Part shown: positions 1 to 8,474 of the stretch, one piece after another
How the letters are laid out: every line of letters begins with the position of its first letter
How positions within the stretch are numbered: the first letter of the stretch is position 1
DNA from: JBLNBU01 sp050260215
GTDB taxonomy: Bacteria; Pseudomonadota; Alphaproteobacteria; Rhodospirillales; Magnetospirillaceae
Reading direction: 5' to 3'
NCBI GenBank assembly: GCA_050260215.1
Contig: JBLNBU010000107.1
Coordinates: forward strand, 1-9,663
DNA length: 9,663 bases
The notes under the pieces: generated by a model
Databases searched by the model: none
Seen by the model: only the letters and a program-made list of their open reading frames with translations
What the model was told of the DNA's origin: nothing
Translations under genes and position numbers: made by a program

Positions 1-384
1 GCTCTCCCTGAGCGCCATGCCCGCTTCATCAAGGTCGGCGACAGCGTCATGGTCGGCCCGCGCGGCCTGGCCGCCGCCGACGAGGCGCCCAAGCCCGGCC
101 GGGTGCGCAAGGTTTTCCCGCAGATCGACGGCGGCCGCGTCATCGCCGACGTCGAGGTCGACGGCCTGGGCGGCTATTTCGTCGGCGAGCGGGTGCCCGT
201 CCATGTGGCCACCGGCACCCGCGACGCCTTCGTGGTGCCCGCCGCCGCCACCTTCCGCCGCTTCGGGCTGGACTACATCCGCCTCAAGGACGGCTCCGAG
301 GTGGTGGTGCAACTGGGCGGACGCAGCGGCGACAGCGTCGAGGTGCTTTCGGGCCTGCGCGACGGCGACGTGGTGGTGTGGTGA
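1..384 (+). CDS. RND efflux periplasmic adaptor (membrane fusion protein), C-terminal part
   Basis: The reading frame is open from base 1 and ends at TGA 382-384, so only the last 127 residues are present and the true start lies upstream. The visible part reads as the beta-barrel and membrane-proximal end of a HlyD/AcrA-type adaptor: FIKVGDSVMVGPRG near the start, a barrel strand pair around VFPQIDGGRVIADVEV, then VPVHVATGTRDAFVVPAAA and the typical closing pattern VLSGLRDGDVVVW. Such adaptors are periplasmic, usually lipid- or signal-anchored, and bridge an inner-membrane RND pump to an outer-membrane channel. The stop lies 5 bases before the ATG of the RND permease (or overlaps its alternative GTG starts), so the two are translationally coupled in one operon. 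Family identity rests on this tail plus the neighbour; substrate cannot be told. Confidence 0.82.
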   Translation, partial: ALPERHARFIKVGDSVMVGPRGLAAADEAPKPGRVRKVFPQIDGGRVIADVEVDGLGGYFVGERVPVHVATGTRDAFVVPAAATFRRFGLDYIRLKDGSEVVVQLGGRSGDSVEVLSGLRDGDVVVW

Positions 385-389
385 GCGCC

Positions 390-3300
390 ATGAAGCTCGG
401 CCTTTCCGGGCACCTGGCCCGCCAGTTCATCCGCTCGCCGCTGACGCCCCTGATCCTGCTGGCGTCGCTGGGCCTGGGCCTGATCGCCCTGGCCTCGCTG
501 GCGCGCGAGGAGGAGCCGCAGATCTCGGTGCCCATGGTCGACGTCATGGTCGAGGCCAACGGCCTGAAGGCCGAGGACGCCGCCCAGCTGGTCACCAAGC
601 CGCTGGAAGACATCCTGAAGGGCATCAACGAGGTCGAGCACGTCTACTCGCAGACCTGGGACGACCGGGTGGCGGTCACCGCCCGCTTCAAGGTCGGCAC
701 CAGCGAGGACTCCGCCATCCTGCGCGTCCACGGCCAGGTGCGCGCCCATATGTCCGAGATCCCCGCCGGCATCCCCGAACCGTTGATCGTCGGGCGCGGC
801 ATCAACGACGTCGCCATCGTGGTGCTGACCCTGGCGCCCCATCCCGACAAGGCCGGACGGTGGAGCGACGACGCCCTGTGGCGCCTGGCCGAGGAACTGC
901 GCCACGAGCTGGTCAAGGTCGACGACGTCGGCCTGACCTATGTGGTCGGTGGCCGCCAGGATCAGGTCCGCGTCGAACCCGACCCGGAGAAGCTGGCCCT
1001 TTACGGCGTCACCCTGAACCAGCTGGTCGACAAGGTGCGCAACGCCAACCGCTCGTTCATGGTCGGCTCGGTGCGCGAGACCGGGCACAACCTGCCGGTG
1101 GTCGCCGGCCAGACCCTGCAGAACGGCGCCGACATCGGCAACCTGCTGCTGCTGACCCGCGAGGGCCGGCCGGTCTACGTCAAGGACGTCGCCAACGTCA
1201 CCGTCGGCGCCGAACCGGGTGAACGGCGCGCCTGGCAGATGACGCGGACCAAGGACGGCACCCTGGAACGCCGCCCCACCGTGTCGCTGGCCATCGCCAA
1301 GCGCGCCGGCGCCAATGCCGTGGTGGTCGCCGACCAGATCATGGAGCGCCTGCGCCTGGTCCAGGGCCGCCTGATCCCCGCCGACGTCGCCGTCGAGGTC
1401 ACCCGCAACTACGGCGACACCGCGCTCGACAAGGCCGACGAGCTTCTGTTCCACTTGGCGCTGGCGACGATTTCCATCGTCGCCCTGGTCGGCCTGGCGC
1501 TGGGCTGGCGGGCGGGCGCGGTGGTCATGCTGGTGGTGCCGACCACCATCCTGCTGACCCTGTTCGCCTCCAAGCTGATGGGCTACACCATCAACCGCGT
1601 CAGCCTGTTCGCGCTGATCTTCTCCATCGGCATCCTGGTCGACGACGCCATTGTTGTGGTCGAAAACATCGTCCGCCACTGGTCGACCCGCAAGGTCGCC
1701 GACCCGGCCACGGTGGCGGTCGAAGCGGTAGCCGAGGTCGGCAACCCGACCATCGTCGCCACGCTCACCATCGTCGTCGCCCTGTTGCCGATGATGTTCG
1801 TCTCCGGGCTCATGGGCCCGTATATGAGCCCCATCCCGGCCAACGCCTCGTCGGCGATGCTGTTCTCGTTCTTCGTGGCGGTGACCATCACGCCGTGGCT
1901 GCTGATCAAGGTGGCCGGCCGCAAGGGCTGGATCGGCGGCCACCGCGAGCCCGAGCACGGCGGCCGGCTGGGCGCGCTGTACCGCCGCCTGGCCGGGCCG
2001 GTGCTCGACGACCCGGCCAAGGCCAAGAAGCTGCTGCTGTGGGTCGGCGGCGCCACCCTGGCCGCCATGCTGTTCTTCCCGCTGAAACTGGTCACCGTCA
2101 AGTTGCTGCCCTTCGACAACAAGTCCGAGCTGCAGGTGGTGGTCGACCTGCCCGAGGGCTCGGCGCTGGAAGACACCGAGCGGGTGCTGATGGCCGCCGC
2201 CGAACGCATCAAGGACCTGCCCGAACTGGTCGATGTCCAGGCCTATGTGGGCACCGCGGCGCCGTTCAACTTCAACGGGCTGGTGCGCCATTCCTACCTG
2301 CGTTCGGCGCCCGAGCTGGGCGACCTGCAGGTCAACCTGAAGAATCGCCACGAGCGCAGTCGCGCCAGCCACGCCATCGCGCTGGAACTGCGCAGCAAGC
2401 TCGCCGGCCTGCCCGTCCCCGACGGCACCGTGATCAAGGTGGTCGAGGTCCCGCCCGGCCCGCCGGTGCTGGCAACCCTGCTGGCCGAGGTCTACGGCCC
2501 CGACGCCCAGTCGCGCCGCGACATGGCCGCCAGCGTGCGCAAGGCGTTCGAGGCGGTCGACTTCGTCGTCGACGTCGACGACACCCTGGCCCATCCGTGG
2601 CAGCGCCTGCGCGTCTCCATCGACCAGGAGCGCCTGGAATTCCACGGCGTCGAGCAGCAGGCGGTCTACGACACCATCACCGCGCTGATGGGCGGCGTTA
2701 CCGTGGGCTACAGCCACAAGGGTGGCGGCACCACCCCGGTGCCGCTGACCATCCGCCTGCCCAAGACCGCCCTGCACCCGGGCGAGCTGCTGGCCACCAC
2801 CCCGGTGCCGGCCCGCAAGGGCACGGTCGAACTGGGCGACGTGGTCAAGGTGAGCTACGAGCCCGCCTCGCCCCCCCTCTTCCGCCGCGACGGCCGCGCC
2901 GCCGAGATGGTCACCGCCGAGCTGGCCGGCCGCTTCGAGGCGCCCATCTACGGCATGTTCGCCGTCGAGGACCGCATCAAGGAGGCCAAGCTGCCGCTGG
3001 CGGTCAAGTACCACGGCCAGCCGGCCGACGAATCGAAGTTGACCTTGCTGTGGGACGGCGAGTGGGAGATCACCTACGTCACCTTCCGCGACATGGGCGC
3101 GGCGTTCGCGGTGGCCATCCTCGGCATCTACCTGCTGGTGGTCGGGCAGTTCGGCTCGTTCAAGCTGCCGCTGGTGATCCTGGTGCCGGTGCCGCTGACC
3201 CTGATCGGCATCGTGCTGGGGCACCTGTTGTTCCGCGCCCCGTTTACCGCCACCTCGATGATCGGCTTCATCGCGCTGGCCGGCATCATCGTGCGCAACT

Positions 3301-3563
3301 CGATCCTGCTGGTGGACTTCATCCGCCACCGCCTGGCCGAGGGCGCGCCCCTGAAGCAGGCGCTGATCGATTCGGGCTCGACCCGGGCCAAGCCCATCGT
3401 GCTGACCGCCGCCGCCGCGATGATCGGCGCCGCCTTCATCCTGGCCGACCCCATCTTCCAGGGCCTGGCCATCAGCCTGGTGTTCGGCCTGGCCTCGTCG
3501 ACCCTGCTGACCCTGCTGGTGATCCCGGCGCTGTATGTGTGGCTGCGGGGGGAGCGGGCGTAA
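390..3563 (+). CDS. RND multidrug efflux permease, AcrB/HAE-1 type
   Basis: Inner-membrane proton-driven pump of about 1057 residues, the usual size for the AcrB family. Segment order is as expected: TM1 (residues about 18-38), a first periplasmic porter loop, TM2-TM6 (about 350-510), TM7 after KKLLLWVGG, a second porter loop and TM8-TM12 to the end. TM4 carries GILVDDAIVVVEN, so Asp418 and Asp419 match the AcrB proton-relay pair D407/D408; Arg999 and Thr1006 match AcrB R971 and T978. The TM10 lysine (AcrB K940) is replaced by Arg969 in GIIVRNSILLVDF. The Asp-Asp motif favours drug-type rather than CzcA/CusA metal-type pumps. Start: ATG 390 has GGTGAG at 380-385 before it; GTG 378 and GTG 381 are in-frame alternatives overlapping the adaptor stop. 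It follows the adaptor gene directly; no TolC-like gene follows, so the channel is upstream or elsewhere. The substrate is unknown. Confidence 0.95.
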   Translation: MKLGLSGHLARQFIRSPLTPLILLASLGLGLIALASLAREEEPQISVPMVDVMVEANGLKAEDAAQLVTKPLEDILKGINEVEHVYSQTWDDRVAVTARFKVGTSEDSAILRVHGQVRAHMSEIPAGIPEPLIVGRGINDVAIVVLTLAPHPDKAGRWSDDALWRLAEELRHELVKVDDVGLTYVVGGRQDQVRVEPDPEKLALYGVTLNQLVDKVRNANRSFMVGSVRETGHNLPVVAGQTLQNGADIGNLLLLTREGRPVYVKDVANVTVGAEPGERRAWQMTRTKDGTLERRPTVSLAIAKRAGANAVVVADQIMERLRLVQGRLIPADVAVEVTRNYGDTALDKADELLFHLALATISIVALVGLALGWRAGAVVMLVVPTTILLTLFASKLMGYTINRVSLFALIFSIGILVDDAIVVVENIVRHWSTRKVADPATVAVEAVAEVGNPTIVATLTIVVALLPMMFVSGLMGPYMSPIPANASSAMLFSFFVAVTITPWLLIKVAGRKGWIGGHREPEHGGRLGALYRRLAGPVLDDPAKAKKLLLWVGGATLAAMLFFPLKLVTVKLLPFDNKSELQVVVDLPEGSALEDTERVLMAAAERIKDLPELVDVQAYVGTAAPFNFNGLVRHSYLRSAPELGDLQVNLKNRHERSRASHAIALELRSKLAGLPVPDGTVIKVVEVPPGPPVLATLLAEVYGPDAQSRRDMAASVRKAFEAVDFVVDVDDTLAHPWQRLRVSIDQERLEFHGVEQQAVYDTITALMGGVTVGYSHKGGGTTPVPLTIRLPKTALHPGELLATTPVPARKGTVELGDVVKVSYEPASPPLFRRDGRAAEMVTAELAGRFEAPIYGMFAVEDRIKEAKLPLAVKYHGQPADESKLTLLWDGEWEITYVTFRDMGAAFAVAILGIYLLVVGQFGSFKLPLVILVPVPLTLIGIVLGHLLFRAPFTATSMIGFIALAGIIVRNSILLVDFIRHRLAEGAPLKQALIDSGSTRAKPIVLTAAAAMIGAAFILADPIFQGLAISLVFGLASSTLLTLLVIPALYVWLRGERA

Positions 3564-3609
3564 GGCAGCCCCTTGCCCCCGCCCCCGCCTTGTGTTTCCC
3601 TCGGCCCCC
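3564..3609. other. C-rich gap with potential G-quadruplex on the - strand
   Basis: The 46 bases between the RND stop and the glycosyltransferase ATG contain five C-runs on the + strand (3569-3572, 3576-3580, 3582-3586, 3598-3600, 3605-3609), separated by 3, 1, 11 and 4 bases. The complementary strand therefore has five G-runs of 3-5, enough for a four-tetrad-run fold with one long loop. The RNA made from the + strand is C-rich and G-poor, which also resembles the composition of Rho-loading sites. There is no Shine-Dalgarno-like purine stretch before the ATG. No function is shown; this is a composition-based call in a GC-rich genome. Confidence 0.3.
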
Positions 3610-4584
3610 ATGACCGCCCAGCCGTCCTCCATCCTGGTCTATGTCGGGCTCGACGCCGTCGGCGACGGGTTGATGAAGCTGCCGTTCGTGCGCGCGCTGC
3701 GCCACGCGTTCCCGCAGGCGAAGATCACCTGGATGGCGGGCAAGGGGCACACGGTCTATGCCGACACCCTGGCCCCGGTGGTCGCCGGGCTGGTCGACGA
3801 GGTCCTGGACGAGGCGAACATCGGCACCCATGCGCGCGAGCTGCTGTCGCGCCCGCTGCCCGGCCGCTCGTTCGACCTGGTCATCGACACCCAGCGCCGG
3901 GTGCTGACCAGCCTGATCGTCCGGCGCATCCGCCACCGCCGCTTCATCTCGGCCGCCGCCGGCTTTTGGCTGTCGGACGCCCGGCCCAAGGGCGGGTGGG
4001 TCAAGCCGGCCTCCATGGTGGCGCAGATCATGGCGCTGGTGGAACTGGCCAGCGGCCGGCCGGCCGAGGCCACCGCCCCGCTGCCCCGCGACCCGGCTGC
4101 CGAGGCCGAGGCCGACCGCCTGCTGCCCCCCGGCCCGCGCTATGTCGGCCTGGCCCCCGGCGCCGGCGGGCGCGACAAGTGCTGGCCGCTGGACCGCTTC
4201 ATCGATTTGGGCCGCGGCCTGGCCGCCAACGGGCTGGTGCCGGTGGTGCTGCTCGGCCCCAACGAGGGTGCCTGGGCCGAACCGGTCCGCACCGCCCTGC
4301 CCCAGGCGCTGCTGCCCTTGCAGGCGACCGCCCGGGTCACGCCCATGCTGACCATCGCCCTGGGGCGCCGCCTGGCCGCCGCGGTGGCCAACGACAGCGG
4401 CACCGGCCACATGCTGGCCGCCGCCGACGTCCCGCTGGTGTCGCTGTTCGGCCCTACGCCCCCTGAGAAGTTCGCCCCGGCGGCGGCGCGGTTGACGGTG
4501 GTGCGCGCCCAGGACTTCGGCTCGGCCGCCATGGACGCCATCCCGGTGGCGGCGGTCCGCGCCGCCATCGATGCATGGTTATAG
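3610..4584 (+). CDS. Glycosyltransferase family 9, ADP-heptose:LPS heptosyltransferase-like
   Basis: A protein of 324 residues, normal for the WaaC/WaaF family, which transfers heptose from ADP-heptose to the LPS inner core at the cytoplasmic face of the inner membrane. The N-terminal Rossmann domain opens with ILVYVGLDAVGDGLMKLP; Asp19 in VGDG sits where E. coli WaaC has its catalytic Asp13. The C-terminal domain begins at about residue 176 with LAPGAGGRDKCWPLDRF, whose Lys190 matches WaaC Lys192, and contains ANDSGTGHMLAAADVP followed by LFGPTPPEKF, the sugar-nucleotide loop with Asp262. No signal peptide or membrane segment is seen. Start: ATG 3610 begins the family alignment; GTG 3592 is an in-frame alternative, and neither has a clear ribosome site. 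It lies 46 bases after the RND gene, so read-through is possible. Which heptose or acceptor it uses cannot be assigned; GT9 enzymes also include O-antigen and other transferases. Confidence 0.88.
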   Translation: MTAQPSSILVYVGLDAVGDGLMKLPFVRALRHAFPQAKITWMAGKGHTVYADTLAPVVAGLVDEVLDEANIGTHARELLSRPLPGRSFDLVIDTQRRVLTSLIVRRIRHRRFISAAAGFWLSDARPKGGWVKPASMVAQIMALVELASGRPAEATAPLPRDPAAEAEADRLLPPGPRYVGLAPGAGGRDKCWPLDRFIDLGRGLAANGLVPVVLLGPNEGAWAEPVRTALPQALLPLQATARVTPMLTIALGRRLAAAVANDSGTGHMLAAADVPLVSLFGPTPPEKFAPAAARLTVVRAQDFGSAAMDAIPVAAVRAAIDAWL

Positions 4585-4587
4585 CTT

Positions 4588-4616
4588 TTGACCCATTCCG
4601 GGGTTGCGGCTAGGAT
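4588..4616 (+). promoter_or_regulatory. Sigma-70-type promoter for apt
   Basis: TTGACC at 4588-4593 and TAGGAT at 4611-4616 are separated by exactly 17 bases, a close match to TTGACA-N17-TATAAT in an otherwise GC-rich region. It begins 3 bases after the heptosyltransferase stop. A transcript starting near 4623 would have an untranslated leader of about 35 bases before the apt ATG. This excludes the in-frame TTG at 4604 as the apt start, because it lies inside the promoter. Housekeeping-factor recognition is inferred from the match; activity is not shown. Confidence 0.65.
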
Positions 4617-4657
4617 GCCGCCGCTTCGGCCAGGCTTTACCAACAGGATCTACGACC

Positions 4658-5182
4658 ATGGACATCAAGGACCACATCCGCGGCATTCCCGATTTCCCCA
4701 AGCCCGGGATCCTGTTCTATGACATCTCCACCCTGTTGGCCCATGCCGACGCGTGGTCGGTGGCCATGGGCCGGCTGGCCCGCGCGGTGCGCGCCTACCA
4801 GCCCGACGTCCTGGCCGGCATCGAGTCGCGCGGTTTCCTGGCGGCGGCGCCGCTGGCGCTGAAGCTGGGCTGCGGCTTCGTCATGCTGCGCAAGAAGGGC
4901 AAGCTGCCGGGCAAGACCATCCGCCACGAATATTCGCTGGAATACGGCACCGACACCATCGAGGTGCAGGAAGACGCCATCCAGAAGGGTGCCCGCGTCG
5001 TCATCCTGGACGACCTGCTGGCCACCGGCGGCACCATGGCGGCGGGCATCGAACTGCTGCGCAAGGTCGGCGGCAACGTGACCGGCGCAGCCGCCATCAT
5101 CGAATTGTCCTTCCTTCCCGGCCGGCAGCGGCTGAAAGAACTGGACGTTCCCTTCACCTCTCTGGTTTCCTACAGCGAATAA
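4658..5182 (+). CDS. apt: Adenine phosphoribosyltransferase
   Basis: Cytoplasmic purine-salvage enzyme that makes AMP and pyrophosphate from adenine and PRPP (EC 2.4.2.7). The 174-residue product matches the usual 170-180 length. It has the N-terminal IRGIPDFPKPGILFYDI segment typical of bacterial Apt, then GIESRGFLAAAPLALKLG, then the flexible-loop region RKKGKLPGKT, the EYGTDTIEVQ strand and the PRPP-binding signature VVILDDLLATGGTMAAG (about residues 111-127). Start: ATG 4658 has AGGA at 4645-4648, 9 bases upstream, and gives the family N-terminus. The gene has its own promoter (4588-4616). It is followed after 51 bases by a sensor kinase gene on the same strand, with only hairpins lacking a T-tract between, so some co-transcription is possible. 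Nothing unusual is seen in the protein. Confidence 0.97.
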   Translation: MDIKDHIRGIPDFPKPGILFYDISTLLAHADAWSVAMGRLARAVRAYQPDVLAGIESRGFLAAAPLALKLGCGFVMLRKKGKLPGKTIRHEYSLEYGTDTIEVQEDAIQKGARVVILDDLLATGGTMAAGIELLRKVGGNVTGAAAIIELSFLPGRQRLKELDVPFTSLVSYSE

Positions 5183-5188
5183 CGTAGG

Positions 5189-5226
5189 CACCCGGCCCTC
5201 CGCGCCGGTGTCGCGGAGGTAAAAGG
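5189..5226 (+). promoter_or_regulatory. Leader hairpins masking a GGAGG site before the kinase gene
   Basis: A perfect 8-bp stem forms between 5197-5204 (CCTCCGCG) and 5212-5219 (CGCGGAGG), with a 7-base loop. Its 3' arm contains GGAGG (5215-5219), the strongest Shine-Dalgarno-like sequence before the ATG at 5234, but 14 bases away, longer than usual. A second AAAGG at 5222-5226 is 7 bases from the ATG and outside the stem. A competing stem of 7 bp with one bulged C pairs 5189-5196 with 5204-5210 and would leave GGAGG free. The two cannot form together. No T-tract follows, so simple intrinsic termination is unlikely. A regulatory role is inference. Confidence 0.35.
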
Positions 5227-5233
5227 TCTGGGG

Positions 5234-7772
<2,539 letters not shown>

Positions 7773-7780
<8 letters not shown>

Positions 7781-7805
7781 CCCCGCTAGGCGGTCCGGCA
7801 GGCCT
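7773..7805. terminator. Stem-loop across two convergent stop codons
   Basis: AGGCCTG (7773-7779) pairs with CAGGCCT (7799-7805) as a perfect 7-bp outer stem, and CCGC (7783-7786) pairs with GCGG (7790-7793) around TAG as an inner stem. The kinase stop (7778-7780) and the reductase stop on the other strand (7786-7788) both lie inside it, with 5 bases between them. The position suits a shared bidirectional terminator, but neither strand has a following T-tract, so it may only block or pause transcription, or be chance pairing in GC-rich DNA. Confidence 0.35.
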
Positions 7806-8376
7806 CGTCAAAGTCCAGCCTGGGCCCGCGCGGATGCAGGCCCGACGCCTCGCCCCAGCCGATATTGACCAGGAAGTTGGACCGGACCGTGCCACCGGGG
7901 AAGAACTCGGCGTCCACCTTGGCGTTGTCGAAGCCGCTCATCGGGCCGCAGTCCAGCCCCAGTGCCCGGCAGGCCAGGATGAAGTAGCCCCCCTGCAAGG
8001 TGCCGTTGCGGAAGGCGGTGGCCTGGATCAGGGCGTCGTTGCCGACGAACCACGAGCGCGCGTCGGCGTGCGGAAACAGGCGCGGCAGACGCTCGTAGAA
8101 TTCCAGGTCGTGGCCGATGATGGCGGTCACCGGGGCGGCCATGGTCTTGTCGACGTTGCCGGGCATCAGGGCGGGCTTCAGGCGCTGCTTGGCCGCGTCC
8201 GAACGGACGAAGACGATGCGCGCCGGCTGGCAGTTGGCGCTGGTCGGCCCCATGCGCGCCAGCTCCCAGGCGCGGCGCAGAAGATCGTCGCCGACCGGCC
8301 GGTCGAGGAACTTGGAATGCGTCCGGGCATCCAGGAACAGCCGGTCGAGGGCGGCCCCATCCACAGCAGCGGTCAT
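7786..8376 (-). CDS. rutE: RutE-type malonic semialdehyde reductase (nitroreductase family)
   Basis: FMN-dependent nitroreductase-fold enzyme of 196 residues, the same length as E. coli RutE, which reduces malonic semialdehyde to 3-hydroxypropionate at the end of Rut pyrimidine breakdown. Close matches recalled from E. coli RutE run throughout: LFLDARTHS near the N-terminus, MGPTSANCQPARIVF (flavin-binding region), APVTAIIGHDLEFYERLP, LFPHADARSWF, TAFRNGTLQGGYFI, ACRALGLDCGPMSGFD and the C-terminal DFDEAC. The ATG (complement of 8374-8376) is preceded by GAGGTG at 8381-8386 with a 4-base spacer. No rutA-D, F or G is nearby, so the in-cell substrate may be malonic semialdehyde from another source (for example beta-alanine or 3-hydroxypropionate metabolism) or another small aldehyde or quinone. 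It converges on the kinase gene and is divergent from the deacetylase gene. Confidence 0.9.
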   Translation of the reverse strand: MTAAVDGAALDRLFLDARTHSKFLDRPVGDDLLRRAWELARMGPTSANCQPARIVFVRSDAAKQRLKPALMPGNVDKTMAAPVTAIIGHDLEFYERLPRLFPHADARSWFVGNDALIQATAFRNGTLQGGYFILACRALGLDCGPMSGFDNAKVDAEFFPGGTVRSNFLVNIGWGEASGLHPRGPRLDFDEACRTA

Positions 8377-8474
8377 GTCTCACCTCGTCGTGGCACTTGG
8401 ATTCGCCGCGCGGTTGCGGCACAACTCTAGCCGCCTCAGTTTACGGCCATGCGGGCCTAAGGGGATAGGGGTCG
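8377..8474. promoter_or_regulatory. Divergent intergenic region between rutE and deacetylase genes
   Basis: These 98 bases must hold the start signals for both flanking genes. I can see the ribosome sites at each end (GAGGTG for the - strand gene at 8381-8386; AAGGGG at 8459-8464 and AGGGG at 8467-8471 for the + strand gene). A short GCGGC/GCCGC inverted repeat lies at 8416-8420 and 8430-8434. No pair of hexamers with good spacing stands out on either strand, so I do not place the promoters or an operator precisely. Confidence 0.4.

Noticed and set aside
1895..3613. A 572-codon + strand frame inside and past the RND gene
   Set aside because: It is the shifted frame of the RND gene, Arg/Pro/Gly-rich and without domain signs.
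273..3632. A 1119-codon open frame on the - strand opposite the RND gene
   Set aside because: It mirrors the codon positions of the RND gene in GC-rich DNA, gives a Gln/Gly/Asp/His-rich low-complexity protein with no recognisable domain, while the + strand protein is a full-length RND pump.
4604..4657. Upstream extension of apt to a TTG at 4604
   Set aside because: It would place the start within the promoter, before the likely transcript start. ATG 4658 has AGGA at a good distance and gives the standard Apt N-terminus.
7834..8430. A + strand open frame opposite the reductase gene
   Set aside because: The - strand protein matches RutE from end to end with a ribosome site. The + strand frame is a shadow.
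8397..8445. Possible promoter hexamers (TTGGAT, TTGCGG) between the divergent genes
   Set aside because: No acceptable -10 hexamer lies at a suitable distance; matches are no better than chance.
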